A stretch of DNA of 64,000 nt from Pseudomonas tohonis (GTDB taxonomy: Bacteria; Pseudomonadota; Gammaproteobacteria; Pseudomonadales; Pseudomonadaceae). A program made the translations under genes and the position numbers. Location of the stretch: contig NZ_AP023189.1 of NCBI RefSeq assembly GCF_012767755.2, forward strand, positions 124,001 through 188,000, written 5' to 3'. Of this stretch, positions 34,773 through 43,059 are shown piece after piece (positions within the stretch are counted from its first letter, which is position 1; every line of letters begins with the position of its first letter). The notes below the pieces were generated by a model, which saw nothing but the letters and a program-made list of their open reading frames with translations, searched no databases and was not told where the DNA came from.

Positions 34773-36062
34773 ATGGAGCGCCGCATGCAGTCGCCAAATA
34801 AGCAGCCTCTTGAGCGCCGAATTGTCATTGCCTTTGCGCTGATGACATTGATCGTCAGTGGCACCTTCTCTCTAGGCATCGTGGCGATCGTGCACTTTAT
34901 AGAAGAGCATCTTGTCTCCGAGGAGCTCAGCCACGAGCTCGAGTTCGCCATGCGCCAGGAGGCCAAGGGCATTGAGCCCGCCTGGATCGACGCCAGTACG
35001 AAGTACTACAGCTCTAGGAACAAGAACCTACCCGCTCAGTACGCGCACCTACCCGATGGATTTTCAGAGGTAGTGGCTACCAACAGTGAGGCCTACTACG
35101 TATTCAAACGTAGCCATGAGGGGCATCAGGACATTCTTGAACAGGAGCAGCATGAGTTTGAAGCTCGCGAGCAAGCACTGTTCGATGTCGTGCTGGGCGG
35201 TTTCCTGTTAAGCGTCGTTGGAGCCTGGGGGCTGGGACGCCTGCTGGCAAGGCGAGTAATGACGCCTGTGCGGCGACTTGCTCAACAAGTACGCCACAGG
35301 GACCAGTTGCTACCGATGGCCCCCAAGCTTGCCCCCGACTACCCGGATGATGAGGTTGGCCGATTGGCCGCGGCCTTCGATGAGACACTCGGGCAACTGC
35401 GACACTCACTCGAGCGAGAACGCCTCTTCACCAGTGACGTCAGCCATGAATTGCGCACTCCGCTGATGGTGATCTCTAGCTCCTGCGAGCTGTTATCCAC
35501 TTCCCCTAGACTGACCGAGCATGAGCAGTCCCAGGTTGACCGGATTAGTCGTGCCGGCACAGACATGAAAGATCTGGTGCAGACTTTTCTGCAACTGGCG
35601 CGTGCCGGCCTTGGGCAGACCAGCCTGACCGAGGAGAAATCACTTAGTGAGTTGGCGGTTGAGCAGGCACGTCAATGGGGACCTCACTTCGAAGAGAAAG
35701 GCCTCTCCTTCCATCTGCTGGGTGAGCTTGATAACAACGAGCTCTACGACTCAGCCCTGCTACGCACAGTAATGTCCAACCTGCTACGCAATGCACTGCA
35801 TTACACAGAAACAGGTGAAGTGCGTTTGATCGTGGAGGCAGGGGGCTTTCGTGTCGAAGATACTGGCCCGGGGATTTCGCAAAACGACCGTGAGAGGATC
35901 TTCAACTCATTTGTTCGAGGCGAATCGGCAAGGGGCGAAGGTCTTGGACTTGGCCTGTCTATAGTCAGACGAATCTGTCAGCAAAAAGGCTGGAAGATCC
36001 TGGTTGAGTCACAAGAAAAAATAGGGAGCCGCTTCTCGATTGTTCTATCAGAGAAGGCTTGA
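34773..36062 (+). CDS. Sensor histidine kinase (ColS-like), without adjacent response regulator
   Basis: A 429-aa kinase. Membrane helices at about 18-42 and 138-158 bracket a 95-residue periplasmic domain rich in Glu and His (EEHLVSEELSHELE, HEGHQDILEQEQHEFEARE) with an ExxE motif (EARE); ColS senses iron and zinc through ExxE. HAMP follows, then SHELRTPLMVISSSCEL with phospho-His 225, NLLRNALHYTETGE and GEGLGLGLSIVRRI. ATP-binding boxes are complete. The normal partner ColR is not next to it, so it must act on a regulator encoded elsewhere. Two ColR-type boxes flank the gene. Confidence 0.85.
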   Translation: MERRMQSPNKQPLERRIVIAFALMTLIVSGTFSLGIVAIVHFIEEHLVSEELSHELEFAMRQEAKGIEPAWIDASTKYYSSRNKNLPAQYAHLPDGFSEVVATNSEAYYVFKRSHEGHQDILEQEQHEFEAREQALFDVVLGGFLLSVVGAWGLGRLLARRVMTPVRRLAQQVRHRDQLLPMAPKLAPDYPDDEVGRLAAAFDETLGQLRHSLERERLFTSDVSHELRTPLMVISSSCELLSTSPRLTEHEQSQVDRISRAGTDMKDLVQTFLQLARAGLGQTSLTEEKSLSELAVEQARQWGPHFEEKGLSFHLLGELDNNELYDSALLRTVMSNLLRNALHYTETGEVRLIVEAGGFRVEDTGPGISQNDRERIFNSFVRGESARGEGLGLGLSIVRRICQQKGWKILVESQEKIGSRFSIVLSEKA

Positions 36063-36074
36063 CACTTTTTTCAC
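36059..36074 (+). promoter_or_regulatory. ColR-type box upstream of the methyltransferase
   Basis: TTGACACTTTTTTCAC fits the recalled ColR consensus YYNASNNYTTTTTCAC at all positions. It lies at the end of the kinase gene and 73 bp before the methyltransferase ATG, a normal promoter position. Confidence 0.6.
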
Positions 36075-36146
36075 GGCCTTTTAACGCCCCGCCGACAACT
36101 ACCTCCGTAGATTGGCACCATCTTGCCAATCTCGGAGCTAGAGCTC

Positions 36147-36818
36147 ATGTCGCAAACAAGTTCGAAACTAGTCGAGTTGGATCTCTCACACCAACGCGAT
36201 CCACTCCATCAGCCTAATCACCAACTACCTGACATTGGTGTCGCTGACCGCTTCGTGCTGTGGCGCAAGAACAGGATGGCTCGTCGAGCACTCCGCGCCG
36301 CCGGCGACCCCAATCTTGTCCTCGATCTATCCAGCTGTGTGGGCACTTATTGGGCGCTGCTAACCAGTCACCCAAATCGATTGGTGCTCGCAGCCTACAG
36401 CTCGGCAGAGCAGCTGGCTCAAGCGCAGGAAAATCACTCAGTAGGCATCCCTGAACAAGTCTGCGCACTGCAGTCCACTGCATCAGCTATCCAGCTGGGA
36501 GAAAACGCCGTCGACTCTATTTTCTGCATGCATCTACTGCAGCAGGTTGAATCGGCCGACCAACGCCTGGCTCTGCTCCGAGAGCTCCATCGTGTTACAC
36601 GCGACACGGTAATCCTGTCGCTTTGGATAGATGGGAAAGCCGCTTGGAAACCACTGCGCTTTCTATTACGCGCAGGCCACGGCATGTGCCGCCAGGTAGT
36701 TGCAAAAGAGCAGATAGAAACTGAGTTTCGCAGTGTCGGCTTCCAAATTTTGACCCACATGGACCTAGCACCAGGTTACGCAACCTGGCGTATCTATGTG
36801 CTCCGCAAGGAGTCCTGA
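36147..36818 (+). CDS. Class I SAM-dependent methyltransferase-like protein
   Basis: A 223-aa protein from the ATG at 36147, chosen for its GGAG site; an upstream TTG in frame has none. NLVLDLSSCVGTYWALLTSHPN corresponds to the SAM motif I (though VLDLGxGxG is degenerate here: SSC for GxG), and AVDSIFCMHLLQQVESADQRLALLRELHRVTRD to the post-motif helix. Substrate unknown. It follows a ColR-type box and precedes a membrane-protein gene by 31 bp. Methyltransferases of this kind occur in ColR regulons (recalled). Confidence 0.7.
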   Translation: MSQTSSKLVELDLSHQRDPLHQPNHQLPDIGVADRFVLWRKNRMARRALRAAGDPNLVLDLSSCVGTYWALLTSHPNRLVLAAYSSAEQLAQAQENHSVGIPEQVCALQSTASAIQLGENAVDSIFCMHLLQQVESADQRLALLRELHRVTRDTVILSLWIDGKAAWKPLRFLLRAGHGMCRQVVAKEQIETEFRSVGFQILTHMDLAPGYATWRIYVLRKES

Positions 36819-36849
36819 GCATGTGGGAATGCACCTATAGGAGCTACGT

Positions 36850-37445
36850 ATGAGCCCTGAAACTCCCTCCATCGCACACCGCCCGATATTGCCCTGGGCG
36901 AATGCAGAGCATCTACTGCGACCACTCACCTGGATCTGGTCACATCGAATATCAATAGCCCTGCTCCTGCTTCTCGCCGTCGCTGCGCTCCCCGCATGGC
37001 GACACCTGTACCCCGTGACCGCAGCCTCAGGCTGGGACTACAGCGTACGGCTAGATGCCGTTGAACGGGTTAGTGCATTGGTTGCTGACGACAAAAGAGG
37101 GCTCTACATAAGCCAAGAGATGCAGAACGGTGAAGGCCGCATACTGCGACTGGCTCCAGACCAGAAACTAAGTGCGGTAGAGCTAGGACTGTCTAAGCCT
37201 GATGGAATGGTCCGCTATCAAGGAGGCGTCGCCCTCAGCCAAGAGCAAGGTGAGCACCCTGTCCTTCTGATGGATAACCACGGAACACATGAGCTATTCA
37301 GCGCAAACAGCGTTGAAGGCTTGGCTACAGATGGCCACTACCTTTATGCCGTAGAGGATCTCCACGGCGACGGTCGACTGCTGCGCTACGACCCTCAAAC
37401 GGAACGCGTCATTACCCTGCGTACCGGCCTCGATGAGGCCGAAGG
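36850..37445 (+). pseudogene. Membrane-anchored beta-propeller-like protein, truncated by IS21
   Basis: About 199 residues remain. There is one membrane anchor (ISIALLLLLAVAALPAWRHL, about 35-55) and then short repeats that look like propeller strands (VADDKRGLYISQEMQNGEGRILRL, VEGLATDGHYLYAVEDLHGDGRLLRY). The frame is broken after EAEGVA by the IS21 end at 37446 and stops within the element. The missing part is not found right of the IS. It is the third gene of the ColR-box operon. Confidence 0.75.
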
Positions 37446-37551
37446 TGTTGCCGCTGACCGAAAACTGACCCAGTAGAGGCTGTTCTGCCGACTGAAAACT
37501 GACCCAGGTGTTCAACTGCTTCTGCTCAATTTTTGAGCAGGAGAACACAGG

Positions 37552-39060
37552 GTGATCAGTATGGAAATGATGGGCAAAATTCGCCGGATGTATTTCCGCG
37601 ACAAGCTGTCGCTGCATGAGATAGCCAAGCGCACCGGGTTGGCGCGCAACACGATTCGCAAGTGGGTCAGAGCACCTGAGGCCAAGCCGCCGGTCTACCA
37701 ACGCCGCGCGATCTTTAACAAACTCAGCCCTTTTCACGCCACGCTAGAGCAGGCGCTAAAAGCCGATTCTCTGCGCCCCAAGCAACAGCGGCGCAGTGCC
37801 AAGGCGCTGTTGGCGCAAATCAAAGCCGATGGTTATGACGGTGGCTACAGCCAGCTCACCGCGTTTATCCGTGCCTGGCGAGGGGGACAGGGCAAGGCGT
37901 CGCAGGCCTTTGTGCCGCTGACCTTTGCTCTTGGCGAGGCGTTTCAGTTTGACTGGAGCGAGGAAGGCTTGCTGGTCGGCGGCATTTACCGGCGTATGCA
38001 GGTGGCACATCTGAAGCTGTGTGCCAGCCGTGCGTTCTGGCTTGTGGCGTATCCGAGCCAGGGCCATGAGATGTTATTTGACGCCCATACACGCTCGTTC
38101 GGCTCCTTGGGCGGCGTGCCGCGCCGGGGCATCTACGACAACATGAAGACCGCCGTCGACAAGGTCAATAAGGGCAAAGGCCGGGCGGTGAATGCGCGCT
38201 TTGCGGTGATGTGCGCGCATTACCTGTTCGATCCGGACTTCTGCAACGTCGCCGCTGGTTGGGAAAAGGGCATCGTTGAAAAGAACGTGCAAGACAGCCG
38301 CAGGCGTATCTGGCTAGACGCCCAGGACTGCCAGTTTCACTCCTTCGAGGAACTCAATGCCTGGCTGGGCCAGCGCTGCCGCGCGCTTTGGAACGAGCTG
38401 ACGCACCCTCAATACAGCGGGCTGAGTGTGGCCGAAGTGCTGGAGTTGGAGCGCGCTGAACTGATGCCTGTGCCAGCGCCATTCGACGGTTACGTCGAGC
38501 GGCCTGCGCGGGTCTCCAGCACCTGCCTGGTCAGCGTCGGGCGCAACCGCTACTCGGTGCCGTGTGAGTACGCGGGTAAGTGGGTCAGCAGCCGTTTGTA
38601 TCCGACGCGAATCGAGGTGGTGGCTGACGACGCGCTGATCGCCAGCCATGTCCGCTTGCTGGATCGCGACCAGGTCAGCTATGACTGGCAGCACTACCTC
38701 CCGCTGATCGAACGCAAGCCCGGTGCGCTGCGCAACGGCGCGCCCTTTGCTGATCTGCCGGCGCCGCTGCGTCAGCTTAAGCACGGTCTGGGGCGTCATG
38801 CCGGCGGTGACCGGATCATGGCGCAAGTCCTGGCTGCCGTACCGGTCGCCGGACTCGATGCCGTGCTGGTAGCCGTTGAGCTGGTACTGGAGAGCGGCAG
38901 CCTGAGCGCCGAACACATCCTCAATGTCGTGGCACGGCTGACAGCATCCGAACCACCACCCAGCGTCGAAACCCACTTATCGCTCAAGGAAGCCCCCGTC
39001 GCTAACACGGCGCGCTACGACCGCCTGCGTGGCCAGGCCGAGGAGGTCGGTCATGCGTGA
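37552..39060 (+). CDS. istA: IS21 transposase IstA
   Basis: A 502-aa transposase; start GTG 37552 or ATG 37561. N-terminal HTH ([20 protein letters not shown]), the rve core starting [10 protein letters not shown] (first Asp), [14 protein letters not shown] (second Asp) and KGIVEKNVQ (Glu), and a C-terminal Mu-type domain. It cuts and joins the IS ends. It overlaps istB, whose ATG is 8 bp before its stop. Confidence 0.97.
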   Translation: MISMEMMGKIRRMYFRDKLSLHEIAKRTGLARNTIRKWVRAPEAKPPVYQRRAIFNKLSPFHATLEQALKADSLRPKQQRRSAKALLAQIKADGYDGGYSQLTAFIRAWRGGQGKASQAFVPLTFALGEAFQFDWSEEGLLVGGIYRRMQVAHLKLCASRAFWLVAYPSQGHEMLFDAHTRSFGSLGGVPRRGIYDNMKTAVDKVNKGKGRAVNARFAVMCAHYLFDPDFCNVAAGWEKGIVEKNVQDSRRRIWLDAQDCQFHSFEELNAWLGQRCRALWNELTHPQYSGLSVAEVLELERAELMPVPAPFDGYVERPARVSSTCLVSVGRNRYSVPCEYAGKWVSSRLYPTRIEVVADDALIASHVRLLDRDQVSYDWQHYLPLIERKPGALRNGAPFADLPAPLRQLKHGLGRHAGGDRIMAQVLAAVPVAGLDAVLVAVELVLESGSLSAEHILNVVARLTASEPPPSVETHLSLKEAPVANTARYDRLRGQAEEVGHA

Positions 39061-39856
39061 TTTGATGGCGGAACTCAAGGAGCTGCGCCTGCACGGCATG
39101 GCCACGGCCTGGGCGGAGTTAACTGCACAGGGTGAGTCGAACACAGCCTCGTCCAAGTGGCTGCTCGAACACCTGCTGGAACAAGAGCACACAGATCGCG
39201 CCATGCGCTCGGTGAGCCACCAGATGAACATGGCCAAGCTGCCGATGCACCGCGATCTGGCCGGCTTCGACTTCAGCGCCTCCAGCGCCGACGCTCGCTT
39301 GATCAGCGAGCTGGCCAATCTGAGTTTTACCGACACCGCGCAGAACGTGGTGCTGATCGGCGGCCCAGGCACCGGCAAAACCCACCTGGCCACCGCACTG
39401 GCCGTGTCCGGCATCACCCGGCATGGCAAGCGCGTGCGCTTCTACTCCACGGTCGATCTGGTCAATCTGCTGGAGCGCGAAAAACACGACGGCAAAGCCG
39501 GGCGGATCGCCCAGGCACTGCTGCGCATGGATCTGGTCATCCTCGACGAACTGGGTTATCTGCCGTTCAGCCAGGCTGGCGGTGCGTTGCTGTTTCACCT
39601 GCTGTCCAAGCTGTACGAACACACCAGCGTGGTGATCACCACCAACCTGAGCTTCGCCGAATGGTCGAGCGTGTTCGGCGACGCCAAGATGACCACCGCC
39701 CTGCTGGATCGGCTGACCCACCACTGCCACATCGTCGAAACCGGTAACGAGTCCTATCGCCTGCAACACAGTAGCTTGGCGGCCCAGGCCAAGATCAAAT
39801 CACGGGAGCGAAAGCGTAAGGGCGGCCAGGAACCGGAGGACGATGAGTCGTTCTGA
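39053..39856 (+). CDS. istB: IS21 helper ATPase IstB
   Basis: A 267-aa AAA+ protein related to DnaC. Walker [16 protein letters not shown] and Walker [14 protein letters not shown], then [29 protein letters not shown], the IstB signature. It loads on target DNA and directs IstA. I take the ATG at 39053; an upstream in-frame GTG at 39029 lies within istA. Confidence 0.97.
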   Translation: MRDLMAELKELRLHGMATAWAELTAQGESNTASSKWLLEHLLEQEHTDRAMRSVSHQMNMAKLPMHRDLAGFDFSASSADARLISELANLSFTDTAQNVVLIGGPGTGKTHLATALAVSGITRHGKRVRFYSTVDLVNLLEREKHDGKAGRIAQALLRMDLVILDELGYLPFSQAGGALLFHLLSKLYEHTSVVITTNLSFAEWSSVFGDAKMTTALLDRLTHHCHIVETGNESYRLQHSSLAAQAKIKSRERKRKGGQEPEDDESF

Positions 39857-40099
39857 TTTCATGGTGACGACGGCCTGCTGCATGGCTGCATGTGGCAGGT
39901 CTTCAACAGCTGAACTGGGACAGCGAGGGAGTGGGTTCAAAAGCAGCTGCGCTGGTAGACTTATCCACAGTTGCTGGTAACAAAATCAGCAATCCGCCCT
40001 GGGTCAAATTTCAATCGGCAGGGTGGGTCAATTTTCCATCAGCGCCAACACTCTCTATCCAATTTGCCGTCAAATCCCTGTTTTATTGAGGTACTGGCT

Positions 40100-40342
40100 A
40101 TGGAATCGGTTCTTTTCTACAGAGGACTTGCCTATGTTAGCTTCGACAGCCAGAGCAGCCCTTCCGCGGTGGAGCTGACGGAAGTTTCCATCTTCCAAGC
40201 CGGCCATCTCTATGAGATTCATTGCAAAGGTCAGCTCCCATCTAAGCGCGTGATCATCACGCCGCTCCGCAACCCCACGCTTCATGGCCAGGTCGTGGAG
40301 CAGCTGTCCGGTGTCACCCGATTCGTCATGAGGCCAGGTTGA
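40100..40342 (+). CDS. Small hypothetical protein
   Basis: An 80-aa protein starting MESVLFYRGLAYVSFDSQSS. It looks like a short beta-rich protein with a strong basic region (PSKRVIITPLRNP). There is no recognised family, signal peptide or membrane segment. It is 50 bp after the IS21 end and uses codons like other plasmid or island genes here. Confidence 0.5.
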   Translation: MESVLFYRGLAYVSFDSQSSPSAVELTEVSIFQAGHLYEIHCKGQLPSKRVIITPLRNPTLHGQVVEQLSGVTRFVMRPG

Positions 40343-40449
40343 TCACCCAGAAGGGCATTGATCAGAAAATAGCCGAACGGCTTTTCGTTCAAGGGTCCGC
40401 TTCGCTATTCTGACGTCATCTTACTGGCTCGAAAGGGATGGAGCTTCGG

Positions 40450-40698
40450 ATGACCCTCACTACTGGCGATATCAGTAGACTGTTTGAGATCTACATGCCC
40501 GCCTACGCGTGTGAAGCGTCTCGGATGGCAGATGGCACTGTCACGCTGCAGTTCATCAACAAGGCCAACCGCGATGTGGTGACCCTGCCAAGTCTACCCA
40601 CGGTGCAGCTCAGCTCTGCGCCGGCCATCAAAAAGCTCAGCAAATCACTGAATGAAGAGTTTGCTGTGGCTATCGCCCGACGAGGTGTCGGTGCGTGA
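40450..40698 (+). CDS. DUF1652-family protein
   Basis: An 82-aa protein; the ATG at 40450 has GGAG upstream. Segments SRLFEIYMPAYACEASRMADGTVTLQF and ANRDVVTLPSLPTVQLSSAPAI resemble the Pseudomonas-restricted DUF1652 family, whose function is unknown. Its stop overlaps a GTG start of the next gene (GTGA). Confidence 0.65.
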   Translation: MTLTTGDISRLFEIYMPAYACEASRMADGTVTLQFINKANRDVVTLPSLPTVQLSSAPAIKKLSKSLNEEFAVAIARRGVGA

Positions 40699-40910
40699 CT
40701 GGTGAGTGCGACTCCGGCAACGATCTCGCTGAAGAGCTCCAGGGACTGGTTCGGCAGATTGCGTGGTGGCGTCCTGACATGCATTCAGATGAGATTCGCA
40801 ACCACATTGTGGAGCGCGCGTTAGCCACCCGATCAGACCCCAAGGCAGTGGCGCAGGCCTACCTCGTTAGAGCCAAGAACGGAATCGCCATGCCTTGGGA
40901 AACGAAGTGA
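40695..40910 (+). CDS. Small acidic hypothetical protein
   Basis: A 71-aa helical protein: ECDSGNDLAEELQGLVRQIAWW then HSDEIRNHIVERALATRSDPKAVAQAY. Not recognised. It is translationally coupled to the DUF1652 gene by a 4-bp overlap. Confidence 0.55.
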   Translation: MTGECDSGNDLAEELQGLVRQIAWWRPDMHSDEIRNHIVERALATRSDPKAVAQAYLVRAKNGIAMPWETK

Positions 40911-40954
40911 CACGGCGCGGGTACACCTGAAAGGCCAGTCCTGAATGGTAGTAC

Positions 40955-41197
40955 TCACTGCAGAAGGGTCACGCTGAGTACAACGATGCCCGCGCAGAAA
41001 AGCCAATCGTCTATAGAGCCTGCCTCATCAGGAGGAGGTTTTCCTGGGAAAGCATCCGAGTAGACCGCGAACGCAATCGCTTCTGTGCTTGGAACATTCA
41101 GGGCGGATAGCTGCGCTTCACGCACGAGGCCCTGAAGGTCATATGTAACTTTCCAGACGTTCATCACCGTGGCCGACGAATGAATAGGCGTCGTCAA
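40955..41197 (-). CDS. Small hypothetical protein with C-terminal hydrophobic segment
   Basis: An 80-aa protein, MTTPIHSSATVMNVWKVTYD onward. The end, DDWLFCAGIVVLSVTLLQ, is hydrophobic and could anchor it. No family is recognised; it stands alone on the minus strand. Confidence 0.35.
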   Translation of the reverse strand: MTTPIHSSATVMNVWKVTYDLQGLVREAQLSALNVPSTEAIAFAVYSDAFPGKPPPDEAGSIDDWLFCAGIVVLSVTLLQ

Positions 41198-41302
41198 ATA
41201 TAGTTACTTGGACGTCCCATTCAAGCCCTTCATCGTTTACCGGCTTTTGCGTATGCCCCCCTGTGCAAGGCGCCTGGTGCGCTCAGAAGCACTTGGGAAT
41301 CA

Positions 41303-41746
41303 TCAATCTTGCGGAATAACGGAAATCTTCCCGTTCTTCTCGATAATCGCGAATTTGATCTGATCCAGCCGCTCCAGTCCCTGCTTCTCTCGAGCAGACT
41401 CAAGTACATCCTCGATTCGGAGGCGAGCAGCCTTTAGCCTCCCCTGAATAGGAACCCCGTTTTCCACCACAATTGTGGGCGAGCCCTCAAGCCAAAGGTC
41501 GAAGACTGGCCAACGCCATTTGATCAATGAAAAGCCCACATCAATAGCAATCAGAGTGGCAATCACCAGGACGGCATTGGTGATGGAGAAATCATCGCCC
41601 AGCAACGCCTGCTGGGTGGCCTCGCCAATGATCAGCAGCAGGACGAAGTCGAATATGGTCAACTCCGACAACGAGCGCCGTCCCGAGAACTTGAAGATCA
41701 CTAGCAACGTGAAATAGATCGCTGCAGCCCTTAGCACGGAGTCCAT
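41303..41746 (-). CDS. DUF421 (YetF-like) membrane protein
   Basis: A 147-aa protein. Three N-terminal membrane helices (LRAAAIYFTLLVIFKFSGRRSLSE, FDFVLLLIIGEATQQALL, TNAVLVIATLIAIDVGF) with the conserved GRRSLSELTxFDFVLLLxIGE signature, then a soluble domain PTIVVENGVPIQGRLKAARLRIEDVLESAREKQG. Of unknown function; the family is linked to stress and spore biology in Bacillus. It lies 10 bp after the next gene on the same strand. Confidence 0.9.
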   Translation of the reverse strand: MDSVLRAAAIYFTLLVIFKFSGRRSLSELTIFDFVLLLIIGEATQQALLGDDFSITNAVLVIATLIAIDVGFSLIKWRWPVFDLWLEGSPTIVVENGVPIQGRLKAARLRIEDVLESAREKQGLERLDQIKFAIIEKNGKISVIPQD

Positions 41747-41756
41747 GGCGAATCCT

Positions 41757-42278
41757 TCAGGGGTAAATGAACTGGCTCAGGTCGATCGTCTCGCCGCCAC
41801 CTAGAATGCGCGAGCGATAAAGCCCCACCCCGTCGGCGCGAACGCCTAGGTGGACGCGAACGTGTCCCTGCGCATCTGGCTGCAGTCGTAGGCTGAGCCC
41901 CGTATTGCGATGGGTGGCACCGCTTTCCGGTTGCGGATGGATGCTTTCCACGGTGCTTCCCTCAAGCATTTCACCCTCAAGCTCCAGGCTTAGCGCCTCG
42001 CCCGGCTTGCCTTTGATGTCTATTACGAGGGTGCTGGTTGCACCATTTCGCAGGAAGCGTTCGTAATCTACGTGCAGCCGCCCTTGGGCTCCCCTGGCCT
42101 CAACGCTACTCAGCACCCCCTTGGAGAACAGGCCTAGCAAGGTGAGCAGGACGACGAGCAGAAGCAGCCAGCTACCGATTCGTTCCAGGGCCCACAAGCG
42201 ACGCTGGACACGCATGCTTTCGTGAACCGGGTAGTCACGATCTCGGAGGTCTTCAGGGTCCAACTGCGGCATGCCCAT
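41757..42278 (-). CDS. Membrane-anchored conserved hypothetical protein
   Basis: A 173-aa protein with one helix (IGSWLLLLVVLLTLLGLFSKG, about 34-54) and a beta-rich external domain (residues 60-173, STLVIDIKGKPGEALSLELEGEML). Found immediately before a DUF421 gene, likely operon partner. No enzymatic motif is visible. Confidence 0.7.
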   Translation of the reverse strand: MGMPQLDPEDLRDRDYPVHESMRVQRRLWALERIGSWLLLLVVLLTLLGLFSKGVLSSVEARGAQGRLHVDYERFLRNGATSTLVIDIKGKPGEALSLELEGEMLEGSTVESIHPQPESGATHRNTGLSLRLQPDAQGHVRVHLGVRADGVGLYRSRILGGGETIDLSQFIYP

Positions 42279-42293
42279 CGTCCAGCCTCCAAG

Positions 42294-42764
42294 TCAGGCT
42301 GCGTTGCTTTGCAGTTCCTGCTTCATGGACTTCTTAAGAGCCTCCATCTCGGCACCAAGCTCTGCGAGTTTCTGCTTACCCAACAGCTTGGAGGCTTTAG
42401 GAAACATTTCCTTCTCCTCCTCCTCGATGTGGTGCTCCACCAGCTCTTTGAGCACTTTCGCCCGACCGGCGAATTCGAGGGAAGAGGGCGGGGTCTGTTT
42501 AAGGTCAGGTAGTACCAGGGAATCCACGGTCCGGTGCTCTTCCTTCGCCTCGGCCCACATGACGCTCTCGTCTTTCTCGCCGGCAGCCTTGAAGGCGGGG
42601 TAGAAGATCTGCTCCTCAATGGTGGTATGAATGAGCAGCTCGATTTCGATTCTGCGGAGCAGCTCGGTGCGGGTTTTCACACCCCGCTCTGTGGTGTTTT
42701 TGAGCTGTTCCAAGAGAACTTTTACAGTGACGTGGTCCTGTTTGAGCAGTTCGATAGCGTTCAT
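42294..42764 (-). CDS. Hemerythrin-domain protein
   Basis: A 156-aa protein starting MNAIELLKQDHVTVKVLLEQL. The His/Glu ligands of a hemerythrin HHE fold appear in order: QDH, LLIHTTIEEQIFYPAF, EHRTV, and LVEHHIEEEEKEMFP. These bind a di-iron centre that holds O2 or NO. Single-domain bacterial HHE proteins serve in oxygen or redox sensing. Start chosen at the ATG 14 codons into the longest frame; the upstream part is charged and unlike the family. 42765-43059 holds no other gene. Confidence 0.9.
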   Translation of the reverse strand: MNAIELLKQDHVTVKVLLEQLKNTTERGVKTRTELLRRIEIELLIHTTIEEQIFYPAFKAAGEKDESVMWAEAKEEHRTVDSLVLPDLKQTPPSSLEFAGRAKVLKELVEHHIEEEEKEMFPKASKLLGKQKLAELGAEMEALKKSMKQELQSNAA

Positions 42765-43059
42765 CGTTTTGTCCTCATCTGCTTCACGGGCTCCGGTACG
42801 TGCCATTGCCTCTCTAAGTGACTGACGCCAGCGAAGCGAAGCCGTTCAAGCTTTTCATCCTTTCGCTTCAACGCCTGCGAAAGCATGCATACATGAAGGT
42901 TCCACAGGGGGTCGAGGCCGCACTCGCCAAGCAGAACAGCTTGAAAGACTGAGCAAGATTTTCGCGAATCGAGGGGCTATAGAGATCCAGCCAGGGCGAG
43001 AGGCACATCGGCGCTGGGCTAGACGACCAAACGCACGGAACACGGGGTCGCCCTCGTCT

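Larger units (their letters stand above)
37446..40050 (+). mobile_element. IS21-family insertion sequence
   Basis: About 2.6 kb with istA and istB. The left terminus reads TGTTGCCGCTGACCGAAAAC and the right, inverted, TGTTGGCGCTGATGGAAAAT. The end also contains multiple copies of the GACTGAAAACTGACCCAG-type repeat (37456-37474 and 37489-37507). The bases flanking each side (GAAGG and CTCTC) do not match, so there is no target duplication and the element probably took part in a rearrangement or deletion. Confidence 0.93.
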
